From Paragorgia papillata (lineage: Eukaryota > Cnidaria > Anthozoa > Scleralcyonacea > Coralliidae): 64,000 nt of DNA. The notes under the pieces were generated by a model. That model made no database searches, was not told the DNA's origin, and saw only the letters and a list, made by a program, of their open reading frames with translations. Location of the stretch: positions 3,451,001 to 3,515,000 of the forward strand of contig JAWNZC010000001.1 in the NCBI GenBank assembly GCA_035771165.1, in the 5' to 3' direction. Shown piece after piece: positions 1 through 9,921 of the stretch (the first letter of the stretch is position 1; every line of letters begins with the position of its first letter). The translations under genes and the position numbers were made by a program.

Positions 1-1
1 A

Positions 2-628
2 GCCAAACTTCCTGGCAAGTTGCGTGGACACTGTAGTGTAGTTTATAATGGACGGTTGCTAGTAATAGGAGGGTATGATGGTAAATACTCTGGCAGTATT
101 CATGAAGTTTCACTTGATCCTCCTTATACCTCAAAGTCCTTAACTAGAATACCAGAACCGAAAGTGTATGCTGGCGTTGAATTATTTAATGATAGAGTTT
201 TTATTGTTGGAGGAAGTACAACCTTCAGCTCTAAAGATAGTGTTGATAGCGTTGTAATGTACGATATTAGCAAGAACCAATGTAAAGAAATGGCACCACT
301 TCCTTTTGCTGTGTCTCTAATGGCAACAGTAAGTTGGGGTGACAATGTAATTGTAATAGGCGGTGTTGACAAAGATGGTGAAGCGTTAAATACTGTTGTT
401 ATTTATAATGTTCAGACAGAAAAGAGTCATATGTTACCTGCAATGAAATATAAGAGGAAAGGATGTGCGGCGGTTGTTACTGGGAATGTCATTATTGTAA
501 TGGGTGGGAGCGAGGAGCGAGGAAACCGCCTTAAGTCAGTTGAATCATTCAGTTTTGATCGCTATTCATGGGAAGAATTTCCCCCAATGAATGAAGTTCG
601 ATTGTGGGCTACTGCTGTAGCTTGCTAG
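2..628 (+). CDS. RING-TRAF-kelch family copy 1, 3' part (cut by window start)
   Basis: The reading frame is open from the first bases of the window and runs to a TAG stop at 626-628, so the N-terminal RING, zinc fingers, coiled coil and first two kelch motifs lie outside. What remains is about 208 residues with four kelch blades, marked by glycine doublets followed by conserved Tyr/Trp positions. No ATG in the window is the true start; the frame enters from upstream. From the blade-4 region on, the protein is identical to copy 2, and the DNA identity continues through the spacer, so copies 1 and 2 are a recent tandem duplicate. A polyadenylation signal AATAAA lies at 697-702. The role, substrate recognition for a ubiquitin ligase, is inferred from the full-length paralogs. 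Confidence 0.9.
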   Translation, partial: AKLPGKLRGHCSVVYNGRLLVIGGYDGKYSGSIHEVSLDPPYTSKSLTRIPEPKVYAGVELFNDRVFIVGGSTTFSSKDSVDSVVMYDISKNQCKEMAPLPFAVSLMATVSWGDNVIVIGGVDKDGEALNTVVIYNVQTEKSHMLPAMKYKRKGCAAVVTGNVIIVMGGSEERGNRLKSVESFSFDRYSWEEFPPMNEVRLWATAVAC

Positions 629-1105
629 ATATTTTAGAGTTGTATATTATAAGAACTTTGTTTCCCTCAATTTGTAAGATTATTTTTTTACTTTTAAATA
701 AAGGTTTCTTAAAAACATGTCGAGTGAAACGAGATGCGTTAGTTTAGGTTCATGCATAATTGTTTAGCACCACGCACGCGCGCCGCAAAAGTCAAGACAG
801 GGAAGAGAACGTTAAAATGAGATTGCAAAAATAGCTGAAAGAGAAACAAAAGCAAGTGGAGAACAAGACCTCAAAAAAGCTATCGGAAAATAGATTGGAA
901 AAATAATATTGCGAAAAAGGAAAGTAGTTTATAGAGCGTCTCACTGGCGATCAAGTCCAGCTTGGGAAATCGGATTTTTTTTTTAGTAAAATAGCTCGGA
1001 AAATATTTACACACATGCAGTTCTCATGCATGCTCGAGCTTCTCTTAACAACATTCATTACGATATTAACATGATATATAAATACTTGCACGTAGCAGGA
1101 TATAT
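629..1105 (+). repeat. Family 3' flank, GCGCACGCGC-containing type, then tRNA-like unit body
   Basis: Downstream of the stop is the family 3' UTR with AATAAA at 697, then the sequence conserved behind every copy: a GTCGAGTGAAACGAGATGCG stretch, a CpG-containing CACGCGCGCC segment, an A-rich GATTGCAAAAATAG segment and the head and body of a tRNA-like unit near 935-1105. No ORF of interest is seen. The same stretch recurs behind copies 2, 3, 8, 9 and 10 with few changes. Confidence 0.75.
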
Positions 1106-1440
1106 TAGTCTAGTGGGATTTCGTAAAAAAGGCCCTGCGTCCTGCGAATTAAGAGTCAAGGAACATTTGTGGGTAAAAGGTGGGAACAAGACTTTCTAGC
1201 ATAAGTCAAGTATCCTGAAGCCGATAACTGGTTACCAAGCGAAATTTGTAGTTTTTTACCGTGTAATTTGCTTAAAAAAATGTCCGCTAAATTGTGAATT
1301 TGGGACACTTCTTGAACCATTTTCTGCAATAACTCTAACGAGGCAAGCAAAAATGACAAATGAATGTTTATATATACCAATGTTTTGAGGGTCCGAGAAT
1401 GTGATCAGTGATAAGCCAGGTGCTTAATTATGCAAATTAG
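1105..1440 (+). mobile_element. Left-end fragment of the CTAGTGGGATTTCG transposon
   Basis: Begins with the CTAGTGGGATTTCG motif that forms the outer end of the large element at 8579-12752, and continues through its GGTAAAAGGTGGGAACAAG and CCAAGCGAAATTTGTAG motifs. The right end is absent, so this is a one-ended fragment. It runs into a remnant of a kelch gene at 1458. Equivalent fragments start at 4994, 33394, 43257 and 47556. Confidence 0.6.
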
Positions 1441-1457
1441 CTTTCAATGACAAATTA

Positions 1458-1624
1458 GAATCATTCAATTTTGATCGCTATTCATGTATTCATGGGAAGA
1501 ACTTCCCCCAATGAATGAAGCCCGAGTGTTTGCTACTGCTGTAGCTTGCTAGATGTCTTGGAGTTGTGTATTATAAGAACTAGTTTTCTTCAATTTGTAA
1601 GATTTTTCTCTATTTTTAAATAAA
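1458..1624 (+). pseudogene. 3' remnant of a RING-TRAF-kelch gene
   Basis: The last roughly 30 codons of a family member (the stretch encoding ESFNFDRYS through the terminal TAVAC) followed by its TAG stop at 1550-1552 and AATAAA at 1619-1624. A six-base duplication (TTCATGTATTCATGG) breaks the frame relative to the matching remnant at 5342. Nothing upstream of the remnant is coding. It shows that a family member once stood between copies 1 and 2. Confidence 0.85.
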
Positions 1625-1879
1625 GGTTTCTTAAAAACATGTCGAGTGAAACGAAATGCGTTAGTTTAGGTTAATTGTGTAGTACCGCGCACGCGCATTT
1701 TGCTGAGAATGTTTACAAAATAATAGTGCAGTGCAAAAGTCAAGACGGGAGAAGGTAAAAATAAGATTACAAAAGTAGATATGAAACAGAAACAAAAACG
1801 AGTGGACAACAAGAAGTTAAATATGAAAGCTAGCAAGAAAAGATTGGAAAAAATATTTCAAAAAAGAAAGTTTTTATAG

Positions 1880-2665
1880 AGCGTCTCACCGGCGATCATA
1901 GAGTTGTGGATTGCGTTCGAATCGCGATAATTACACTCAATTCTTATTTTCGAGCTTCTCTTCACAATTTGTATTACGAATACGACATTACCATTTACAT
2001 AATATTTGCACATATCAGTATATATAAAGCATCAAACTCAACCTACGTACGTTCAAATCATCTGAGTCCCAGTAACGTAGAAGTTAGAGCGTCTCACCAG
2101 CGATCAGAAGGTTGTTGTTGATTTGAGTTCTGCTCTGGAACTCAGAAAGTGTTTTGAGTATTGAGTAACTCGATGCCCGACCTAGCATATCCATCTTTTC
2201 TCTTTAATAACAACATGCATTACGACATTAACATATATTATCATACATTCACATTGCAGTATGTCATGCATCAGATTCAACCTACGTTCAAAATATCAGA
2301 GTTCCAATAGCTCAATAATAGTTGTAGCGTCTCAGCGGCGATCAAAAGGTTGTGCAACTGATAAATCTTTCCGAGTAAAATAACTGCATGAAGAACATTT
2401 ACACCAATTCTCATGCCAGAGCTAGCATATATACATCTCTTCTCTTAACAGCATGCATTACGACATTAACATATATCTAATATCATCATATATACTTGCA
2501 CACAATATATTATATATAATGTCATACATCGAACTCAACCAATACAACCAGAACCTATACGTTCAAATCATCTTAGTCTTAGTAGCTCAATGGGTAAAGC
2601 ATCTCGCATGCAGGCGATCAGAAGATTGTGGTTGCGAGTCTCGCTTGAGAAATGGGAATTTGCAA
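1880..2665 (+). repeat. Four loose-tandem tRNA-like (SINE-type) units
   Basis: Heads recognisable by GCGTCTCACC(A/G)GCGATCA occur near 1888, 2090, 2328 and 2608, about 200-280 bp apart. Each is followed by a body containing CATTACGACATTAACATATA, CTTGCACA and AATGTCATACAT. Several heads have a damaged box B; the third lacks it. The last unit abuts the conserved promoter block of copy 2. The ORFs across this block are chance. Confidence 0.75.
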
Positions 2666-2674
2666 GTGAAAATT

Positions 2675-2922
2675 ACATCCGGTATTTTAATAACGTCGAG
2701 GTCACGACCTTTTTAATCACGAGATTCTGTTGTATTCAATTTCGAAATATCAAATTATTCTTGTCTATTGACGTGGCAAAGTAAAAGTGAAAGCTCTGAA
2801 TTCGTCTGTGGTTCTACACTAATCATTTACGGTCAACGATATTCGTAAATTGCTAACAAAGACTTCCAACGATGAAAGGAAAAACTTAGCTTTGTTATTG
2901 AGAAAAGAGAAAGCGCGAAGAG
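2675..2922 (+). promoter_or_regulatory. Conserved upstream block of copy 2
   Basis: This 248-bp block is shared, with small changes, by all copies with a normal 5' end. It contains an AGGTCACGACC motif near 2700, TGACGTGGCA at 2769-2778, a CTACACTAATCATTTACG stretch and a purine-rich GAGAAAAGAGAAAGCGC leader before the ATG. TGACGTGG matches the known ATF6/XBP1-type unfolded-protein response element and AGGTCA a nuclear-receptor half-site; binding is inference only. No clear TATA box at a fixed distance is seen. Confidence 0.6.
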
Positions 2923-4512
2923 ATGGAATCCTACGAGCAAGGTTACGATGTAGATCGGTTTGAGAATGACGTTAGTCAAAACTACCATTGCCCAATTTGT
3001 CTAAACGTCTTCAAACAACCAGTAATGTGTCAGAGAAACCAACACTTTTTCTGTCGCCCTTGCATCACTCGACATCTGACGAATTCACGGACATGTCCTT
3101 CATGTAAGGAAGAACTTACATTGGAAACATTAACTCCAGCTCCAAGAATCGTGACAGGCTGTCTGTCTGAATTGAATATTCGTTGCGATTATTTCAACAG
3201 AGGCTGTCGTGAGCTTTTGCAGCTGGGAGATCTTGAAAGTCACGTCAAAGATTGTGGGTTCACTCCAGTGGAGTGTTCCAACGAAGGATGTCTTGTGGAG
3301 ATCAACAAACGAGATCGGACTCATCACGAGACAGAAGTTTGCGAATTCAGAAAGGTGAAGTGCCACAATTGCGCTGAGATGGCGAAGGAAATGGCCGAGG
3401 TTAAGATGAACTTGAAGGCAATGAATGACAAGATTCAAGAAATGGACGAACTTAATAAGATGAACGTTGCAACAGCAAATAACGACATGGCGGAAATAAA
3501 GATGAATTTGATGGAAATCAAGGAGCAGCTGACAACACTACCAGATCAAAGTCAAACATTGCGTGGTTTTCAAACCGAGCAAGAGAAAATGATGAAAAGA
3601 ATTGAAGAAACCAAATCTGATGGCAGAAGCACGAAGTCTGGTGGTGTGGTTATTGCAGGTGGTTGGAATGGCAACAAGCTAAACTCCGTGGAAATGTTCA
3701 GCTTGTCGACGAGGTCGTGGACAGTATTACATTCAATGAAAGAATGTCGTTATACGGCATCTGCATTTATTTACAAAGACCAAATAACTGTCAACGGAGG
3801 TATGACTGATCATGGTCGTAGTGATAGCATGGAAAGTTTATCCATTAACGCCATTATGGAGTCCGCCCAATGGTTTGGTTTTCCAGCCAAACTTCCTTGC
3901 AAGTTGCGTGGACACTGTAGTGTAGTTTATAATGGACGGTTGTTAGTAATAGGGGGGTATGACGGTAAATACTTTGACAGTATTTATGAAGTTTCACTTG
4001 ATCCTCCTTATACCTCAAAGTCCTTAACTAGAATACCAGAACCGAAAGTGTATGCTGGCGTTGAATTATTTAATGATAGAGTTTTTATTGTTGGAGGAAG
4101 TACAACCTTCAGCTCTAAAGATAGTGTTGATAGCGTTGTAATGTACGATATTAGCAAGAACCAATGTAAAGAAATGGCACCACTTCCTTTTGCTGTGTCT
4201 CTAATGGCAACAGTAAGTTGGGGTGACAATGTAATTGTAATAGGCGGTGTTGACAAAGATGGTGAAGCGTTAAATACTGTTGTTATTTATAATGTTCAGA
4301 CAGAAAAGAGTCATATGTTACCTGCAATGAAATATAAGAGGAAAGGATGTGCGGCGGTTGTTACTGGGAATGTCATTATTGTAATGGGTGGGAGCGAGGA
4401 GCGAGGAAACCGCCTTAAGTCAGTTGAATCATTCAGTTTTGATCGCTATTCATGGGAAGAATTTCCCCCAATGAATGAAGTTCGATTGTGGGCTACTGCT
4501 GTAGCTTGCTAG
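2923..4512 (+). CDS. RING finger/TRAF-type zinc finger/kelch protein, copy 2 (529 aa)
   Basis: Predicted E3 ubiquitin ligase with a kelch propeller as substrate reader, probably cytosolic: no signal peptide or membrane segment is seen. RING ligands are C23, C26, C36, H41, C44, C47, C58 and C61. TRAF-type fingers follow: C88-C95-H107-C111, C118-C123-H135-C140 and a half finger C147/C150. Residues 151-235 are a coiled coil with two repeat units, then six kelch glycine doublets at 246, 292, 344, 391, 441 and 489. The ATG lies in a favourable context (A at -3, G at +4) at the position shared by all copies. There is no intron in the coding region. AATAAA at 4581-4586. The 3' half matches copy 1 and the 5' half copy 10. 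Related known families are TRAF/PDZRN-like RING-zinc finger proteins and kelch proteins; the exact combination is not one I can name. Confidence 0.93.
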   Translation: MESYEQGYDVDRFENDVSQNYHCPICLNVFKQPVMCQRNQHFFCRPCITRHLTNSRTCPSCKEELTLETLTPAPRIVTGCLSELNIRCDYFNRGCRELLQLGDLESHVKDCGFTPVECSNEGCLVEINKRDRTHHETEVCEFRKVKCHNCAEMAKEMAEVKMNLKAMNDKIQEMDELNKMNVATANNDMAEIKMNLMEIKEQLTTLPDQSQTLRGFQTEQEKMMKRIEETKSDGRSTKSGGVVIAGGWNGNKLNSVEMFSLSTRSWTVLHSMKECRYTASAFIYKDQITVNGGMTDHGRSDSMESLSINAIMESAQWFGFPAKLPCKLRGHCSVVYNGRLLVIGGYDGKYFDSIYEVSLDPPYTSKSLTRIPEPKVYAGVELFNDRVFIVGGSTTFSSKDSVDSVVMYDISKNQCKEMAPLPFAVSLMATVSWGDNVIVIGGVDKDGEALNTVVIYNVQTEKSHMLPAMKYKRKGCAAVVTGNVIIVMGGSEERGNRLKSVESFSFDRYSWEEFPPMNEVRLWATAVAC

Positions 4513-5340
4513 ATATTTTAGAGTTGTATATTATAAGAACTTTGTTTCCCTCAATTTGTAAGATTATTTTTTTACTTTTAAATAAAGGTTTCTTAAAAAC
4601 ATGTCGAGTGAAACGAGATGCGTTAGTTTAGGTTCATGCATAATTGTTTAGCACCACGCACGCGCGCCGCAAAAGTCAAGACAGGGAAGAGAACGTTAAA
4701 ATGAGATTGCAAAAATAGCTGAAAGAGAAACAAAAGCAAGTGGAGAACAAGACCTCAAAAAAGCTATCGGAAAATAGATTGGAAAAATAATATTGCGAAA
4801 AAGGAAAGTAGTTTATAGAGCGTCTCACTGGCGATCAAGTCCAGCTTGGGAAATCGGATTTTTTTTTTAGTAAAATAGCTCGGAAAATATTTACACACAT
4901 GCAGTTCTCATGCATGCTCGAGCTTCTCTTAACAACATTCATTACGATATTAACATGATATATAAATACTTGCACGTAGCAGGATATATTAGTCTAGTGG
5001 GATTTCGTAAAAAAGGCCCTGCGTCCTGCGAATTAAGAGTCAAGGAACATTTGTGGGTAAAAGGTGGGAACAAGACTTTCTAGCATAAGTCAAGTATCCT
5101 GAAGCCGATAACTGGTTACCAAGCGAAATTTGTAGTTTTTTACCGTGTAATTTGCTTTAAAAAATGTCCGCTAAATTGTGAATTTGGGACACTTCTTGAA
5201 CCATTTTCTGCAATAACTCTAACGAGGCAAGCAAAAATGACAAATGAATGTTTATATATACCAATGTTTTGAGGGTCCGAGAATGTGATCAGTGATAAGC
5301 CAGGTGCTTAATTATGCAAATTAGCTTTCAATGACAAATT
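4513..5340 (+). repeat. Duplicate of the copy-1 downstream region
   Basis: Nearly base-for-base copy of 629-1456, offset by about 3,884 bp: same 3' UTR, same CACGCGCGCC segment, same transposon left-end fragment starting at 4994. Together with copies 1/2 it defines a recent 3.9-kb tandem duplication. Confidence 0.85.
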
Positions 5341-5341
5341 A

Positions 5342-5500
5342 GAATCATTCAATTTTGATCGCTATTCATGGGAAGAACTTCCCCCAATGAATGAAGCCCG
5401 AGTGTTTGCTACTGCTGTAGCTTGCTAGATGTCTTGGAGTTGTGTATTATAAGAACTAGTTTTCTTCAATTTGTAAGATTTTTCTCTATTTTTAAATAAA
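5342..5500 (+). pseudogene. 3' remnant of a RING-TRAF-kelch gene
   Basis: Duplicate of the remnant at 1458 without its six-base insertion. It ends in TAG at 5426-5428 with AATAAA at 5495-5500. Only about 28 codons of the sixth kelch blade survive. Confidence 0.85.
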
Positions 5501-5749
5501 GGTTTCTTAAAAACATGTCGAGTGAAACGAAATGCGTTAGTTTAGGTTAATTGTGTAGTACCGCGCACGCGCATTTTGCTGAGAATGTTTACAAAATAAT
5601 AGTGCAGTGCAAAAGTCAAGACGGGAGAAGGTAAAAATAAGATTACAAAAGTAGATATGAAACAGAAACAAAAACGAGTGGACAACAAGAAGTTAAATAT
5701 GAAAGCTAGCAAGAAAAGATTGGAAAAAATATTTCAAAAAAGAAAGTTT

Positions 5750-6550
5750 TTATAGAGCGTCTCACCGGCGATCATAGAGTTGTGGATTGCGTTCGAATCG
5801 CGATAATTACACTCGATTCTTATTTTCGAGCTTCTCTTCACAATTTGTATTACGAATACGACATTACCATTTACATAATATTTGCACATATCAGTATATA
5901 TAAAGCATCAAACTCAACCTACGTACGTTCAAATCATCTGAGTCCCAGTAACGTAGAAGTTAGAGCGTCTCACCAGCGATCAGAAGGTTGTTGTTGATTT
6001 AAGTTCTGCTCTGGAACTCAGAAAGTGTTTTGAGTATTGAGTAACTCGATGCCCGACCTAGCATATCCATCTTTTCTCTTTAATAACAACATGCATTACG
6101 ACATTAACATATATTATCATACATTCACATTGCAGTATATAATGTCATGCATCAGATTCAACCTACGTTCAAAATATCAGAGTTCCAATAGCTCAATAAT
6201 AGTTGTAGCGTCTCAGCGGCGATCAAAAGGTTGTGCAACTGATAAATCTTTCCGAGTAAAATAACTGCATGAAGAACATTTACACCAATTCTCATGCCAG
6301 AGCTAGCATATATACATCTCTTCTCTTAACAGCATGCATTACGACATTAACATATATCTAATATCATCATATATACTTGCACACAATATATTATATATAA
6401 TGTCATACATCGAACTCAACCAATACAACCAGAACCTATACGTTCAAATCATCTTAGTCTTAGTAGCTCAATGGGTAAAGCATCTCGCATGCAGGCGATC
6501 AGAAGATTGTGGTTGCGAGTCTCGCTTGAGAAATGGGAATTTGCAAGTGA
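5750..6550 (+). repeat. Four tRNA-like units before copy 3
   Basis: Duplicate of 1880-2665. Heads lie near 5757, 5963, 6209 and 6489. Differences from the first array are single bases plus a 3-5-bp indel near 6138, consistent with a very recent duplication. Confidence 0.75.
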
Positions 6551-6555
6551 AAATT

Positions 6556-6780
6556 ACATCCGGTATTTTAATAACGTCGAGGTCACGACCTTTTTAATCA
6601 CGAGATTCTGTTGTATTCAATTTCGAAATATCAAATTATTCTTGTCTATTGACGTGGCAAAGTAAAAGTGAAAGCTCTGAATTCGTCTGTGGTTCTACAC
6701 TAATCATTTACAGTCAACGATATTCGTAAATTGCTAACAAAGACTTCCAACGATGAAAGGAAAAACTTAGCTTTGTTATT
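6556..6780 (+). promoter_or_regulatory. Conserved upstream block of copy 3, cut at its 3' end
   Basis: Same block as before copy 2, with TGACGTGGCA at 6650-6659, but it stops after GCTTTGTTATT at 6780, where a deletion has removed the leader, the start codon and the RING. Confidence 0.65.
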
Positions 6781-8101
6781 CTTCAACAGAGGCTGTCGTG
6801 AGCTTTTGCAGCTGGGAGATCTTGAAAGTCACGTCAAAGATTGTGGGTTCACTCCAGTGGAGTGTTCCAACGAAGGATGTCTTGTGGAGATCAACAAACG
6901 AGATCGGACTCATCACGAGACAGAAGTTTGCGAATTCAGAAAGGTGAAGTGCCACAATTGCGCTGAGATGGCGAAGGAAATGGACGAGGTTAAGATGAAC
7001 TTGAAGGCAATGAATGACAAGATTCAAGAAATGGACGAACTTAATAAGTTGAACGTTGCAACAGCAAATAACGACATGGCGGAAATAAAGATGAATTTGA
7101 TGGAAATCAAGGAGCAGCTGACAACACTACCAGATCAAAGTCAAACATTGCGTGGTTTTCAAACCGAGCAAGAGAAAATGATGAAAAGAATTGAAGAAAC
7201 CAAATCTGATGGCAGAAGCACGAAGTCTGGTGGTGTGGTTATTGCAGGTGGTTGGAATGGCAACAAGCTAAACTCCGTGGAAATGTTCAGCTTGTCGACG
7301 AGGTCGTGGACAGTATTACATTCAATGAAAGAATGTCGTTATACGGCATCTGCATTTATTTACAAAGACCAAATAACTGTCAACGGAGGTATGACTGATC
7401 ATGGTCGTAGTGATAGCATGGAAAGTTTATCCATTAACCCCATTATGGAGTCCGCCCAATGGTTTGGTTTTCCAGCCAAACTTCCTTGCAAGTTGCGTGG
7501 ACACTGTAGTGTAGTTTATAATGGACGGTTGTTAGTAATAGGGGGGTATGACGGTAAATACTTTGACAGTATTTATGAAGTTTCACTTCATCCTCCTTAT
7601 ACCTCAAAGTTCTTGACTAGAATGCCAGAACCAAAAGTGTATGCTGGCGTAGAATTATTTAATGATAAAGTGTTTATTGTTGGAGGAAGGACAACCTTCA
7701 ACTCTGAAGATTGTGTTGATAGCGTCGTAATGTACGATATTAACAAGAACGAATGTAAAGAAATGGCGCCACTACCTTTTGCTGTGTCTCTAATGGCAAC
7801 AGTAACTTGGGGTGACAATGTAGTTGTAATAGGGGGTGTTGACAAAGATGATGAAGAGTTAAATACTGTTGTTATTTATAATGTTCAGTCAGAAAAGAGT
7901 CATATGTTACCTGCAATGAAATATAAGAGGAAAGGATGTGCGGCGGTTGTTACTGGGAATGCCATTGTTGTAATGTTTGGGCTAGATGAGCAAGGAGACT
8001 ACCTTAAGTCAGTTGAATCATTCAGTTTTGATCGCTATTCATGGGAAGAACTTTCCCCAATGAATGAAGCCCGAGTGTGGGCTACTGCTGTAGCTTGGTA
8101 A
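6731..8101 (+). pseudogene. RING-less copy 3 of the RING-TRAF-kelch family
   Basis: A deletion equivalent to copy-2 bases 2900-3192 (293 bp, one extra C at the junction near 6780) removes the ATG and the whole RING. The frame is open from 6731, but it begins with TTG, not ATG; the first in-frame ATG lies near 6968, after the zinc fingers. The remaining protein has the TRAF-type fingers, a two-unit coiled coil and six blades, though the sixth glycine doublet reads FG. Up to blade 3 it matches copy 2; from about 7585 it matches copy-9-like sequence, suggesting gene conversion or an unequal crossover point. Without the RING it could not ubiquitinate; if expressed from the inner ATG it might act as a dominant competitor. 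AATAAA at 8172-8177. Confidence 0.85.
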
Positions 8102-8578
8102 CTGTTTTAGAATTGTGTATTATAAGAACTTTGTTTTCTTCAATTTGTAAGAGTATTTTTTTTAATTTTTAAATAAAGGTTTCTTAAAAACATGTCGAGT
8201 GAAACGGGATGCGTTAGTTTAGGTTCATGCATAATTGTTTAGCACCACGCACGCGCGCCGCAGAAGTCAAGACGGGGAAGAGAACGTAAAAATGAGATTG
8301 CAAAAATAGCTGTAAGAGGAACAAAAGCAAGTGGAGAACAAGACCTCAAAAAAGCTATCGGAAAATAGATTGGAAAAATAATATTGCAAAAAAGGAAAGT
8401 AGTTTATAGAGCGTCTCACTGGCGATCAAGTCCAGCTTGGGAAATCGGGAAATTTTTTTGAGTAAAATAGCTCGAAAAATATTTACACACAGTTCTCATG
8501 CATGCTCGAGCTTCTCTTAACAACATACATTACGATATTAACATGATATATAATACTTGCACGTAGCAGGATATATTA
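8102..8578 (+). repeat. 3' flank of copy 3
   Basis: Family 3' UTR and the CACGCGCGCC-type flank as behind copies 1 and 2, ending in the body of a tRNA-like unit. Confidence 0.7.
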
Positions 8579-8617
8579 GTCTAGTGGGATTTCGTAAAAA
8601 AGGCCCTGCGTCCTGCG

Positions 8618-9516
8618 CATGGCTAGAAATCCAGGACACTCAGCGGCAGTTGCCTGTGGGCTCATATTTAGATGGAATATTAATTTGAAAATTCTGATGG
8701 CTAAATATCGATCATTTCGGCTATAAACAGAAGTCTATAGCAATAAATTAAAGTAGAGTTATTCGCTAAAATGTCTTATTGACCCATTTCTTACCCAAAT
8801 ATCAAATTACAAAAGGTTTAATCGTCTAGACAGGCCTGTACACTCATACTCACAAAAATTGCCGCATAAATTTCGGTTATTATATCTGAATCCACAGTTA
8901 CATTTAATAATAATAACAGCGGTTAAGACCCTGGCAACCTAGCAACAGCTCCATAAGAAATGGCGGACAAGAACACGAAATTATCGAGGAATGCATTGCT
9001 TCTTCACGCCGAGTTCAGTATTTATCTCGGCGCTTGATGGATTAAATTACAACGACTCGGCTGCAATAAATCGTACATTTTAAGGTCTTTGGGAACCTAT
9101 TAAACAACGAAAAAGTGGAACGAACAACTCCGCAAAACAAAGTAACGTTCATCCCGAGCAAATTCAGACGTTCGCATCGTGGACAAACAACACAGAAGCA
9201 GCCAAAATTGGAGCTCCAAAATAAGTGCTATAGCAGATTAAGAGACTTTAAACAGCGAATAAGAGGTATGCTTACGAGGGGCTTGGGAATCTATTTAGGA
9301 CACTCCAAACTTAATAGAAATTGTAGTGCTGAACGATTGTTCAATTTGGTGAAGTTTTGGACGTTCGCATGTCGGAATTTACAATAGTAAATAACCGAAA
9401 ATGATTGTTCTTTATATTTCCTTAAGAAATCTATTGAAGGACGCCATATTGAATTAATTAAAGAGGGATTCAGTGCGCATGCTTTGCCGCCATGTTGTCC
9501 TCGATTTCTGGCCATG
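8618..9516. mobile_element. 899-bp insertion with CATGGC(T/C)AGAAATC inverted ends
   Basis: It splits the sequence CCTGCG/AATTAAGAG that is continuous at 5030 and 33427. The ends are inverted copies of CATGGCTAGAAATCCAGGAC (right arm with two changes). No target duplication is visible against the empty site. Inside, a 90-codon ORF at 9115-9387 has no recognisable domain. Class unknown. Confidence 0.6.
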
Positions 9517-9921
9517 AATTAAGAGTCAAGGAGCATTTGTGGGTAAAAGGTGGGAACAAGACTTTCTAGCATAAGTCAAGTATCCTGAAGCCGATAACTG
9601 GTTCCCAAGCGAAATTTGTAGTTTTTTACCGTCTAATTTGCTTAAACAAAATGTCCGCCAAATTGTCAATTTGGGACACTTCTTGAACCATTTTCTGCAA
9701 CTCTAACCAGGCAAGCAAAAATGACAAATGAAGTGTTTATATATACCTATGTTTTGAGGGTCCGAGAATGTGATCAGTGCATGATAAGCCACAAATTAGC
9801 TTCCAATGAATTACGTAACTGTCCATGTAACAATTGCCACAATACTCCTAATTGATGCTTATATGCAGACATGACGGGGCAATAGGTCTCACTCGCAAAT
9901 GTCTCATCCTGAAGTGTGGTA

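Noticed and set aside
2590..2784. Small ORFs in tRNA-like units (for example 1906, 2453, 2590, 5782, 6334, 44051)
   Set aside because: Repeat-derived; frames differ between near-identical copies and no domain or start context supports them.
4008..4256. Conserved 82-codon minus-strand ORF inside every kelch region (also 124, 7597, 16107, 21841, 27733, 32439, 46562)
   Set aside because: It lies fully within the kelch coding sequence on the opposite strand; its conservation follows from the sense gene and no domain is recognised.
6731..6733. TTG at 6731 as a start of copy 3
   Set aside because: No ATG is present in this frame before the zinc fingers; a TTG start is not expected in an animal gene.
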